From NCBI RefSeq assembly GCF_003368325.1, contig NZ_CP031466.1, forward strand, positions 3,534,001 to 3,598,000: a stretch of DNA of 64,000 nt, given 5' to 3'. Positions 45,571 to 53,561 of this stretch are shown here, in pieces (the stretch's first letter is position 1; every line of letters starts with the position of its first letter). Origin of the DNA: Paraburkholderia caffeinilytica (lineage in GTDB: Bacteria; Pseudomonadota; Gammaproteobacteria; Burkholderiales; Burkholderiaceae). Both the position numbers and the translations under genes were made by a program. The notes beneath the pieces were generated by a model. The model was not told the DNA's origin and searched no databases. It worked only from the letters and a program-made list of their open reading frames with translations.

Positions 45571-47193
45571 TCAGGGGCGAGGAAAACTCCCCTCCACAAA
45601 CGCCCGGGCCTGCGTGAGATCGCTCTTCGCGTACGCCGCAGTCGTCTGCACCGAGGCGTGTCCCAGCAACTGCTGCGCGACCGGCAGCGGCACCGCGTGG
45701 TCGACCACCAGCGTGTGCGCGTAGCCGTGCCGGAGCCAGTGCGTCGACGCCGCGCGCAGGACCGTCCGCGTCACGCCGTCACCGGGTGCGACACGGTTTT
45801 CCGCCGCCCGGAACACCGCCTTGACCTCATCGTACAGGCCGCTTGCACCGAGCGCGTCGCGCTTCTCGCTGTGGATCACCGGCAGCCGTTCGAACGGCAC
45901 GGGGACAGGCGGCAGGCCGCGCGCGAGCCGGTACGCGCGCAGCGGCGGCAGGGCGACGGCGGGCAGCGGAATGGCTCGAAGCTTGCCGCCCTTACCGAGG
46001 ACGTGCAGGGTCCAGTGGCTGTCAGTGTCCGCATCCGCATCGAGCCGGGGTAACCCGGTGGCGTCCGACCACACCAGTTCCGCGAGCCTCACGCCGCCAT
46101 AGCGGTACAGCGACCAGATTGCGCAGCGGCGCGCCCACACCAGTGCTGGAAGGTCCGCCGGTGCCGCCCCGGCCACGACTGCGTCGCACAGCGCGATGAC
46201 GCCTGCTGGCATGATGCGCGACGGGGTCCACGCGGCGCGGGCGGCGCTGCCGCCGCACAGGTCCGCGGCCGGATTTGCGATCAGGTAGCCGGTTCTGAGC
46301 CAGTAACGGAACAGGCTCGAGACCACCGCGAGGGCGCGCGAGGGCACGGCCGTCGACCGTGCCAGTGGGATATGCGGTTGACCGGAACGGATACGGGGGC
46401 GGGAGCCTGATGGTGCCGCTTCGCCAGCGTCGGGACGCTGGCCCGACGGGCACTGGTGGAGTTCAATGGCGCGCCGGTACGCGAGCAGGTCGTGACGGGT
46501 GAGGTCCGACAGCGGCCCGAGCCGTTCGCGTTCGCACCAGGCGATCAGGCGGCGCAGGTCAGCGAGATAGGCACGCAGTGTGTGGGGCGAGCGGCTCGCG
46601 CGATCGCGCAGGAAGAGCAGCACGGCCTGGGCGTCGTCCATGACGCCGAGGGTGTTCGTGACCATCGACGGATTGACGAAGCGGCCGGCTCGCGCGAGCC
46701 ACCCGCCGGCGGCGCAGCTCGTGGTGCTGGCAGCATGCGCGGCATGTTGGGCGAGGGGCGGCGGCCCGAGCGCCGCGAGCCGGACGGCAGCCGTTGCGGT
46801 CGCGGGCAAGGACGAGGATGAGGACGCACCGGAGCCTGCCGTGACCGGCACGTTGCCGTAGGCGACCTCGTGGAAGCGGCGTCGGTGCTGGTGCAGCACG
46901 CGTTCGAGGATGGTTTCGGGGGGAGGCGCGTCAGCCGCCGGCACAACCCGCAGGCGGCCGCGGTCCCAGTATTCGACGGCGGCCTCGTGCTCGAGCAGCA
47001 GCGCGAACACGGCGGGGTGCTCGCGTTTCGCGTCGGCCAGCGACGGGCAGCCGCGCTTGAGGCGCGACAGCGTCCAGCGGGTGTAGACCGGATGGCCGGT
47101 CGCGCCGGCGAGGTAGTCGAGCGCCGCGTCAATCGAATCGGGCAGCGGTTGCGGGGGCGACGCAGCGGTATCGATCCAGCCGGAAGGGTTCAT
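45571..47193 (-). CDS. Tyrosine recombinase (large island integrase)
   Basis: A 540-aa protein. Catalytic residues are R369 (GGVRLAEL), H485xxR488 (HWLRHGYAHTL), H512 (QQLLGHASVQTT) and nucleophile Y521 (AAYAK). A SAM-like core-binding domain (~185-290; SPHTLRAYLADLRRLIAWCE) precedes. The ~150-aa N-terminal extension is unusual for phage integrases but known in Burkholderia/Ralstonia island integrases. Start ATG overlaps the stop of the KfrA-like gene by 4 nt. It lies beside the tRNA-Lys fragment, its likely attachment site. Confidence 0.92.
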   Translation of the reverse strand: MNPSGWIDTAASPPQPLPDSIDAALDYLAGATGHPVYTRWTLSRLKRGCPSLADAKREHPAVFALLLEHEAAVEYWDRGRLRVVPAADAPPPETILERVLHQHRRRFHEVAYGNVPVTAGSGASSSSSLPATATAAVRLAALGPPPLAQHAAHAASTTSCAAGGWLARAGRFVNPSMVTNTLGVMDDAQAVLLFLRDRASRSPHTLRAYLADLRRLIAWCERERLGPLSDLTRHDLLAYRRAIELHQCPSGQRPDAGEAAPSGSRPRIRSGQPHIPLARSTAVPSRALAVVSSLFRYWLRTGYLIANPAADLCGGSAARAAWTPSRIMPAGVIALCDAVVAGAAPADLPALVWARRCAIWSLYRYGGVRLAELVWSDATGLPRLDADADTDSHWTLHVLGKGGKLRAIPLPAVALPPLRAYRLARGLPPVPVPFERLPVIHSEKRDALGASGLYDEVKAVFRAAENRVAPGDGVTRTVLRAASTHWLRHGYAHTLVVDHAVPLPVAQQLLGHASVQTTAAYAKSDLTQARAFVEGSFPRP

Positions 47194-48167
47194 TGTCCCT
47201 TCCTCCGCGCGGGGGCGCCGGCCGGGGAGGGCGGCGCTGCCGGCGTCGATGTGGCCGGAGTTTTGCGGTGCCGGACTGGTGCTGGCTTCGCCTGGCGGTG
47301 GGTAGTGGCGTGCACGGCTTCCAGCAGGGCGCGGTGCTCAGCAGCGACCGTGGCCAGTGCCGCGGCTTCGGCTGCGGCGTGCTGGTGGGCGTTGCGCTCG
47401 CTGGCGAGTTCGGTAAGCAGCCGGTCGCGTAATCCTTCGAGTGCGGCCACCCGCTCCTGTCCCCGGGCGATCTGTTCCGTCATTCGTTCGCGCTCGGCCT
47501 GCAGCGCGTGCCGCTGGTGTTCCGTTTCCTGCAGCAGTTGCCGAGACAGGCCTTCGTAGCGGGCGTGAACCGCGGCGACCGCCGCCGCATGTTCGGCGTT
47601 CGCGGCGTCACGTGCCGCGTTTGCGGAGGCCAGTCCTGCGCGCAGGTCCGTGGCCGCCCTGTCGGCCTCTGCCATCCTGTCGGCGGCGGCACGGCATTCC
47701 GCGCGCACGGTGGCGAGTGCCGTGTCGCGCGTCGAGATCTGGTCACGCAGGTCAGCCAGTTCCACCCGCAGCAGCTCAACCCGCAGGTCGGCGTCGTGTC
47801 GCGCCACCTCGGCCGCCTCACTAGCTTCGGTGGCGGCGGCCTTCATCTGCACCACCTCGTCGAGCTGGACGGTCACCGCCGCCTGCCACAGCGCGCGCAT
47901 CTGTTCGGCGATCGGGTCAGGCAGGCCGGGAATCGCGACCTGCGCGAGGCCGGCGCGCACCACCTCGGCCTCGATCGTGTTCAGGGTGCGTGAGAGCATC
48001 GCCGGGTCGCCGGCACCGAGCCGTGCGCGCAGCTTGCGCACCGACACCACCCGGCGGAAGCGTTCGCTGGTCGGCGGGGCATGGTCGGGATCCAGCTCCG
48101 CCTCGGCGAGCATCGTGAGCACGGTAGTGCGGATCTGGTCGGCGGAGACGGCGGCGGGGCGGGCCAT
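47190..48167 (-). CDS. KfrA-like DNA-binding coiled-coil protein
   Basis: 325 aa from ATG 48167 with GGAGTCCC upstream. The N-terminal ~100 aa (AVSADQIRTTVLTMLAEAEL, VRKLRARLGAGDPAMLSRTL) are a KfrA-type DNA-binding domain. Residues ~115-290 are an Ala/Glu/Arg-rich coiled coil, and the tail is Pro/Ala/Arg-rich and basic. KfrA is a plasmid nucleoid-like protein and autoregulator. Coupling to the integrase suggests accessory or regulatory function in integration or excision. Two long imperfect palindromes upstream are likely binding sites. Confidence 0.85.
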   Translation of the reverse strand: MARPAAVSADQIRTTVLTMLAEAELDPDHAPPTSERFRRVVSVRKLRARLGAGDPAMLSRTLNTIEAEVVRAGLAQVAIPGLPDPIAEQMRALWQAAVTVQLDEVVQMKAAATEASEAAEVARHDADLRVELLRVELADLRDQISTRDTALATVRAECRAAADRMAEADRAATDLRAGLASANAARDAANAEHAAAVAAVHARYEGLSRQLLQETEHQRHALQAERERMTEQIARGQERVAALEGLRDRLLTELASERNAHQHAAAEAAALATVAAEHRALLEAVHATTHRQAKPAPVRHRKTPATSTPAAPPSPAGAPARRKGQ

Positions 48168-48285
48168 GGCGGGACTCCAGTGCGCCCGGGGACGGAAGCA
48201 GAACCAGGCGGGCGCAGGCGGGAAATTCCAGCATAGATTACGCACACGCCTGACGCCAGAAAACCGTTTTCCGGTCAGAAATGGA

Positions 48286-48326
48286 GCCGGTTGCCGTGAT
48301 AAACCCCCTTATCACGGGAAACCGGC
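48286..48326. promoter_or_regulatory. Imperfect palindrome upstream of the kfrA-int operon
   Basis: Left arm 48286-48302 and right arm 48309-48326 include perfect CCGTGATAA/TTATCACGG cores, flanked by GCCGGTT and AACCGGC with one mismatch and a bulge. A smaller dyad GAAAAC-C-GTTTTC lies at 48259-48271. The position fits an operator for the KfrA-like protein. Confidence 0.55.
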
Positions 48327-48336
48327 GTCTATCCCA

Positions 48337-48378
48337 CCGGACTTGACGGCCGCACCAGTGCCCGGCCGTCAGGTCCGG
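48337..48378. promoter_or_regulatory. Second large palindrome (16-bp arms, one mismatch)
   Basis: CCGGACTTGACGGCCG (48337-48352) pairs with CGGCCGTCAGGTCCGG (48363-48378) with a single mismatch and a 10-nt loop. It could be a second KfrA operator or a transcription terminator/attenuator ahead of the kfrA-int pair. Confidence 0.5.
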
Positions 48379-48943
48379 GATGCTCTGGCCACCAGACAGG
48401 GTGACACGTCAGGGTCAGTGGTTTGCGTGAAACTGCTTTCCTGGCTGGCCAGCTAAGGAAGCAGTCTTAGCTAAGCGAACCGGCTCTTCAGCGGGGCAGT
48501 GTTGCTGGACCGGACGAAGCGGCGGTGGTGGTTGCCAGCATCGAGCTGGCAAGGCCTGGGGTTCCGGCCCGGTCGGCGCTCGCGCATCCGGCCAATGGCC
48601 CACGCAGCTGGACTGTCGCGCCGGAGATGGCAACCAGGCCGGCATCGGGCGGCGGGCGCTGAGGTATGCATTGCCCGGCCGCGGCGCGGACTGGCTACGG
48701 TTACGTCCCGCCGGTGAGGGCCCGCAGCACCGGGGATCGCTCCTGTCGCGGCTGCGGCTTGCCCGGCGTGATTCCGGGTCGGCAACGAGGCTGCTACGGT
48801 CAATTGACACACCGTGTACACGCGAAACGCAGTCGAAATGCGTCCATCGAGCAACGCGTAGTCAGCATCTCCAATTTCCGCAACGCAGCAGAGTTTGTCG
48901 GCATCAACGACGAAATGCGGATACCCAGGTTTTTTCTACCTGA

Positions 48944-49594
48944 TCAGGCAACGTACGTCCCATGCATGTGCCTGGCGGCGTTAATCACGGCTTCACGTCG
49001 GTCGAGCGCGTCCACCGGAGAGACGGGCTCGCCCTCGTGCTCTCCAGTACCAGAGATCCATCCGTTCTGGAAATGGAACCACGCGGCGATCTTCCACGAG
49101 TCGGCTACCGGGCCGAGTGCAGCCAGGATGTCCTTGATGACCGGCAGTGGCTGGCACATGGCGTCGAACTGGTAGCCGGCAAAGTATTCCTTGCCGCCGA
49201 TCGACACGCTGAAGATGTGGCCACGGCGCTTCCAGCCGCTGGCCGGCTGCGCCCTGTTGGCGGGCGGTGCGGCCTGGAGCGCATTGATCTGCCCGGCCGT
49301 GAGCCAGTTGCCCCGCGCAAAGACGGCACGCATGGCCTCCTGACGCCAGATGCGCTCTTCGATGAGGGCTGTGACCGGCGCCGAGAGGCCTGTGATCGCG
49401 GTGGCAAGATCATCTGCCCGCTTGATAATCGCTTCCTCGAAGGGCGTTTGCGTCAGAACGGCCGCCACCAGATCCTCCAAACCCTGTTTCAGGGAAGATA
49501 CGATGGCTGGGTCGGTGCCGGCCGGCAGGCGCAGGCTGAGCACGAGCTCCGTCGTCGGGATATCTGTGGTGGATTGGTCATGGGCCCGGATCAT
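48944..49594 (-). CDS. Hypothetical protein with ParS/Xre-antitoxin-like C-terminus
   Basis: A 216-aa protein. No enzyme motif is recognised. The C-terminal part (VIKDILAALGPVADSWKIAA, then FQNGWISG and VSPVDALDRREAVINAARH) resembles the toxin-binding domain of MbcA/ParS/Xre-type antitoxins (WL...G.sP.d.L). No RES-type toxin gene is adjacent. The ATG overlaps the stop of the upstream 135-aa gene by 4 nt, so the two are coupled. Family resemblance is tentative. Confidence 0.6.
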   Translation of the reverse strand: MIRAHDQSTTDIPTTELVLSLRLPAGTDPAIVSSLKQGLEDLVAAVLTQTPFEEAIIKRADDLATAITGLSAPVTALIEERIWRQEAMRAVFARGNWLTAGQINALQAAPPANRAQPASGWKRRGHIFSVSIGGKEYFAGYQFDAMCQPLPVIKDILAALGPVADSWKIAAWFHFQNGWISGTGEHEGEPVSPVDALDRREAVINAARHMHGTYVA

Positions 49595-49998
49595 GGCCGC
49601 CTCACTTCATGACGCACAGTCTCTGGTATTCCAGGGGTACCGTCACTCTGCAGTTCTTCTGCCAGCAGCTCGCGAACACGCTTCATGATCCAGGTGATCT
49701 CGGCCGGGGAAATGTCCCACTGTCCCGGGGACAAGTTCCTGGTTACATCGGTTTCGATCCTGGAAAGTGTATCGCGCAGTGACTGCACCGGATTCCCGGC
49801 AAGTTTCCGGCGGGCGTAGGATGCAAGCTGTCCGGCGAGGTCTTCGCATGCATCGTATCGCGTGGAGAGCTCTTCATCGGTCAATCCGGAGATAAGCTGG
49901 TCACCGGCCCGGCTGAGCAGAACTTTCGGCTGGTACCCACCGACGGTGCCTTGGGCGGGTTCGCGAGGAAAGTCCTCAGGAATGGCCTGAGTATTCAT
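49591..49998 (-). CDS. Hypothetical protein (135 aa) coupled to the downstream gene
   Basis: From ATG 49998 (MNTQAIPEDFPREPAQGTVG). It contains GGYQPKVLLSRAGDQLISGL, weakly reminiscent of the G.QPK loop of HipA-like proteins, then two helices. No confident family. Its TGA overlaps the ATG of the 216-aa gene. In-frame codons upstream to 50052 lack a ribosome site. Confidence 0.6.
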   Translation of the reverse strand: MNTQAIPEDFPREPAQGTVGGYQPKVLLSRAGDQLISGLTDEELSTRYDACEDLAGQLASYARRKLAGNPVQSLRDTLSRIETDVTRNLSPGQWDISPAEITWIMKRVRELLAEELQSDGTPGIPETVRHEVRRP

Positions 49999-50147
49999 GG
50001 TCGCAACCCTCATTACAGGAGTTTGCATGTAGCGATGCAGAGACACTCGCAATTATTGCGATTGAACGCCTGGATTTCAGGAAGAAAACGACCGACCCTG
50101 TCGTTGGCGAGCGGCACGACGTGAAGGACGATGCCGCGCCAGTTGTC

Positions 50148-50756
50148 CTATTCCAAGAAACCGGCCAGTTTTTCCAGAAGTCTCGCCATCACCTGGCTGT
50201 CGCTGATGCCCAGCACAGGGTTGGTTATGACGAGGTGATCGCGCGACCATATGGGCCATCCTTCGTCGTGGTCGTCGAGCGCCAGCCATGCGTGCGGCCG
50301 TCGACGCACTACATCCGAGCAGACCTGTTTGCCTCGTGGCATCTCCCTGAACCGGTTTGCGTCCATATCGCCATGAAAGGTCGCGCCGACGACACGGTCG
50401 CGCAGCCGTACCGGTAACCGGCGTACGACCTTAAGGACGCTGCCGTAGACAACAACCCAGTTTGTCGAAAGGACGATCCGCACGCCTGGATAGGGCGCCA
50501 GGATTTCGTCGAGCAAACCGGCATGTTCGAGCACCGTATGTCCCGGGGGAGATGCCACGTAGGGGCCGATTCCTGGACGCCGCCAGACGTCTGCCGGATG
50601 CAGCACCCCATCAAAATCCAGGTACAGGACCTGGCCGCCCGTTTGCTCGGGAGGCGGCGTTGCCACGGAACGCGGGTGTACGTGGCGCGAAAATTCTCTC
50701 ATCTGAGCGCAAAGGGGCCACCAGCAGCCTTGATGTGGCCTGAAAACGTTAAGCAT
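50148..50756 (-). CDS. HAD-domain protein (phosphatase-like)
   Basis: About 202 aa if started at ATG 50756, which overlaps the end of the upstream gene; ATG 50702 is an alternative. Motif I is VLYLDFDGVLHP (nucleophile and acid Asp), motif II IVLSTNWVVVYG (Thr/Ser), and the acidic motif III region is LALDDHDEGWP. This short cap-less HAD type resembles HAD domains associated with RNA-repair proteins. It could dephosphorylate nucleic-acid ends, but substrate evidence is lacking. Confidence 0.75.
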   Translation of the reverse strand: MLNVFRPHQGCWWPLCAQMREFSRHVHPRSVATPPPEQTGGQVLYLDFDGVLHPADVWRRPGIGPYVASPPGHTVLEHAGLLDEILAPYPGVRIVLSTNWVVVYGSVLKVVRRLPVRLRDRVVGATFHGDMDANRFREMPRGKQVCSDVVRRRPHAWLALDDHDEGWPIWSRDHLVITNPVLGISDSQVMARLLEKLAGFLE

Positions 50757-51210
50757 CCCGGCTGGTAGCGACAACGGTAGTGTCAAAGCTCCGCTCGCTG
50801 ACCAGTTCCGGTGGAAATGCGAGATCACGCCGAATTCGCGTGCATGGTTTCAGCTCACCATGACTGGTCGAATACCACCTCCAGGGTTCGTCGCCTGCGT
50901 TTGGCTTGCGCTCCCGCCAGATGCCGGCAACCTGGTAAAGATGGAGGCCGATACCATCAGTGGCGCGATCCAGTACGTAGACGAGGAAGCTATCTCGCTC
51001 GCATTTCGAAACCGCCTCGAGCAATACTTCGGAACCAGCTAATAGCCATCCAGCCGGCAGCGAGGCATCAACCCGTCGTTTGTGCGATGCGATCACCAGA
51101 AAATTCAGGGGCTCGTCCGTCCACCCGACGCTGTCCCACGCCTGGTAGGGCGTCGCAAGTTGCTGTTTGAACGCGTCACGCTGGGCCCAGGTCGCATCCG
51201 TCATTAACAT
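50749..51210 (-). CDS. Hypothetical protein (153 aa)
   Basis: From ATG 51210 with AAGGA upstream; a second ATG lies two codons later. It contains PLNFLVIASHKRRVDASLPA and a hydrophilic C-terminus rich in Arg/Asp. No family is recognised. It overlaps the HAD gene start by a few bases, suggesting a two-gene unit. Divergent from the XRE regulator. Confidence 0.6.
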   Translation of the reverse strand: MLMTDATWAQRDAFKQQLATPYQAWDSVGWTDEPLNFLVIASHKRRVDASLPAGWLLAGSEVLLEAVSKCERDSFLVYVLDRATDGIGLHLYQVAGIWRERKPNAGDEPWRWYSTSHGELKPCTRIRRDLAFPPELVSERSFDTTVVATSRDA

Positions 51211-51386
51211 CCATCTTCCTTGAGGTAACTAACTGACATCCTGTCGACTTCCTGTCGTGCAATTCACCCGTCGTCCGTTCCCGCAGGCAACCAGTGCCCG
51301 CAACGAGATATCTTCGCTACGTGGCCTCCGGCAGTCGTCTCCTGCGCGGGTACGTCCCACATGGGAAATCGCTGATGGTAACAAAT

Positions 51387-51417
51387 GAACACTATAGATT
51401 GTAGTTCTTTAGTGTTC
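51387..51417. promoter_or_regulatory. Inverted repeat upstream of the XRE gene
   Basis: GAACACTA (51387-51394) and TAGTGTTC (51410-51417) are perfect 8-bp arms around 15 bases, 38 bp upstream of the XRE start codon. Probably the regulator's own operator; also within reach of the divergent 153-aa gene. Confidence 0.6.
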
Positions 51418-51454
51418 GAAATGAGTACATCAAGTCCTTTATGGGAGGACTTGC

Positions 51455-51742
51455 ATGCGCTCCGAGGCCGAGTTCGGCATCGCACTGAAGCGACTTCGCG
51501 AAATAGCCAATGTCACACAGGAAGATTTTGGGCTGATCTCCAGCCGGACGTACATAAGTACGATCGAACGGGGTCTGAAGTCGCCCACACTGGGAAAGAT
51601 CGAGAAGTTAGCGGGAGTGCTTGGAATCCACCCACTTACATTGTTGACCGTTGCCTACATGGACCGATTCACTCCGAAAGATATCGATCGGGTGACGAAT
51701 GTTCTGCGCACACAGTTACTGGAAATCTTCGGAGAAAAGTGA
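51455..51742 (+). CDS. XRE family transcriptional regulator
   Basis: 95 aa after GGGAGGACTTGC. The helix-turn-helix is FGIALKRLREIANVTQEDFG, then ISSRTYISTIERGLKSPTLG, followed by KIEKLAGVLGIHPLTLLTVA, the form seen in small Xre repressors of islands and prophages. The C-terminal ~25 aa (KDIDRVTNVLRTQLLEIFGE) may dimerise. An 8-bp inverted repeat upstream fits autorepression. Confidence 0.88.
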   Translation: MRSEAEFGIALKRLREIANVTQEDFGLISSRTYISTIERGLKSPTLGKIEKLAGVLGIHPLTLLTVAYMDRFTPKDIDRVTNVLRTQLLEIFGEK

Positions 51743-52096
51743 CAGTAACAGCGGCGTGCGATCGCGGTGGTTCCAGGTGACAATCTATACCTCTCCGTAC
51801 TGGAAGTCGTCGAGTCCGCTCCGGCGGTGCTCGCTACTTTGGCCGCCCCGATTCGTCGAGGGCCTGGGGGCGGCGCATGCAGGAGTGCCGCGAGCCGGGC
51901 CTATCCTGTGTTCACTTCGCCCGGCCATTTTGGGTACCCATGCGAACTCTGGTTTTACAGCACTCGAAACCTGGCGGGCCGACTCCCTTCGACTGTCGTG
52001 CAGCTCGACTTTCGATACGGTGCTGAGATTGTGCCGCTGCGGCATTCCGTTATATGCGACGATGTTGCAATTGCGACTGCGAGAGTGGAGGCGCAG
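51743..52096 (+). other. Stretch without a supported gene
   Basis: 354 bases between the XRE gene and the AbrB-tailed gene. The frame of the latter is open here back to a GTG at 51767, but the translation is Arg/Pro/Ala-rich, no ribosome site precedes it, and a strong one occurs later. No repeat seen. Confidence 0.45.
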
Positions 52097-52483
52097 ATGG
52101 GACGGTCATTGATGGAAATGCGGAGTCTGGCTGCGGAGTTTCCCGATGCAATCAAGCGCATGAAGGCCTGCTTGAGGGCAACAGGGCGTGTCGCGACGGA
52201 TGAGCAAGTGGTCTGGGCGTGGTCCGAGTATTCGGAAAGCGTATGCGCCAGTTGGTTACTGCTTCCGGAGTCCGATGACGATCTGGTAGTGTTGCTTTTG
52301 AGGCATTGGCCGGCATGTGAGCTTCACGCGACAGGCTGTATCGCGACGCTGACTGCCGGTGACTTCGGCGGAAGCCCCCAGCTTTCGCTGCCGGAGGAGG
52401 TGATTCGCAAAATGGGATGGACATGTGGAGATGAAGTGGAGTTACAGCGGCAAGGCGATAGTCTCGTTGTGCGCGGACATTGA
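52097..52483 (+). CDS. Hypothetical protein with AbrB-like C-terminal hairpin
   Basis: 128 aa from ATG 52097, chosen because GGAGG lies five bases upstream; the frame is open further 5'. The N-terminus (MGRSLMEMRSLAAEFPDAIK) is helical. The last ~35 aa (QLSLPEEVIRKMGWTCGDEV, then LQRQGDSLVVRG) match the SpoVT/AbrB swapped-hairpin DNA-binding fold of antitoxins and transition regulators. No toxin follows. Function unknown. Confidence 0.65.
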   Translation: MGRSLMEMRSLAAEFPDAIKRMKACLRATGRVATDEQVVWAWSEYSESVCASWLLLPESDDDLVVLLLRHWPACELHATGCIATLTAGDFGGSPQLSLPEEVIRKMGWTCGDEVELQRQGDSLVVRGH

Positions 52484-53200
52484 AACCCTTGTCAGAGTTT
52501 GCCTACCACAGCCGCTGGGATCACCACTGAACTCACTCTACGTGACTGGACACGCACTGCCACGCCGGCACGACTGCGTTGTCGAGCCGACGGCCGCTCC
52601 CGCCGGCACTGCGTCGCACGACCGACGACGACGGCCACTCTCACTTTAAGCACGCGGCTTGGCGTTCATACATAGCTTGCGAATAGGGAAGGAGATCGTC
52701 GTCGTAACGGGCACTGTATTTTCCGTAGCCGATGAACTCGGAGTAAATGTTCATCGCCTGAATATGTGACGTTGCCCAGAACGTTCATACCCATTCACTG
52801 CCTGGCTCGTTGAGGCTCCGAGCGGCGTCTCCGTCCGGCCCATGCGGGATGCATGCGGGAAGATAGTTGCCGCGCCCGCCGGGCAATACCAAACTTCATG
52901 AAGGTAACTTAGCGCCTTCGTCATGCAATACCGCCCTCATGGCTTTTTCTTTGGGGGCGCGAATTGTCGACGATTGTCCGGGAGACGTCGAGTGGCCGAA
53001 ATTGGTCGAACCCGGTCTGATGCTGAACCGACGATGGGAGGCCATCGTCGACCCGGCTGCATCCGGCAGAAGTCGACCCACAACTGCCGTTCCGACTCCT
53101 CAAACAGCCATGACCGCATCCGGAGTACAACGGACGCTCGCGTCGCCGCGTTGGTCGCCAAGTTATCGGCCGTTGCTGCCGGTCATTCACTGGAATTACG
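52484..53200. other. Degenerate intergenic region
   Basis: 717 bases with many short overlapping frames and no supported gene. It lies between the island's last small gene and the aminotransferase remnant, consistent with decayed DNA at an island edge. Confidence 0.45.
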
Positions 53201-53500
53201 GTGACAGCTGAGCGTCTCCGAAACGCTCGCGATCATCTGGCAATGGGGCTGACAACCATTCCGGGTGTGCAAGCCGGGCCGCCTGCAAAAGGCGCGATGT
53301 ACTTACTCTTCCGGATCGACGGCAGCCTCTCCTCTGCGCAACAACTCGTTTCCGACGGCAAGCTCGGCCTTGCACCTGGCATCGCTTTTCGTCCCGAAGG
53401 TGAAGGCTATCTCCGTTGGTGCTTCGCAAGCAGCCATGACTGGCTGGATGAAGGAGTTCAAAGACTGAAGAGATATTTGGAAGCGTCGCAGCGGCCCTGA
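53201..53500 (+). pseudogene. C-terminal remnant of a class I/II aminotransferase
   Basis: The ~99-aa frame reads AKGAMYLLFRIDGS, LGLAPGIAFRPEGEGYLRWC and DEGVQRLKRYLE, the C-terminal domain of PLP-dependent class I/II aminotransferases including the substrate-carboxylate Arg region (LRWCFA). The large PLP domain with its lysine is missing, and upstream codons in the same frame are not aminotransferase-like. A broken gene at the border between the island and the catabolic operon. Confidence 0.75.
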
Positions 53501-53561
53501 TATGAAGGCGCGCAGCACGCCATTAGGCGGCTGCGCTTTCCCAGCCGACACCCACGAACGG

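Larger units (their letters stand above)
48168..48943. other. Non-coding region with stacked palindromes upstream of kfrA-like gene
   Basis: 776 bases with no convincing gene. Minus-strand frames of ~130 aa are Pro/Arg-rich and have no ribosome sites. The kfrA-proximal 150 bp carry three dyads. The remainder is GC-rich with no feature recognised. Confidence 0.5.

Noticed and set aside
45483..45600. Complete tRNA-Lys gene
   Set aside because: Only the 3' half is present; the D-arm and 5' acceptor strand cannot be found upstream.
48415..48854. Two ~130-aa minus-strand frames
   Set aside because: Pro/Arg/Ser-rich, mutually overlapping, and without ribosome sites.
51767..52096. N-terminal extension of the AbrB-tailed gene
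   Set aside because: Low-complexity composition and no ribosome site, whereas GGAGG precedes ATG 52097.
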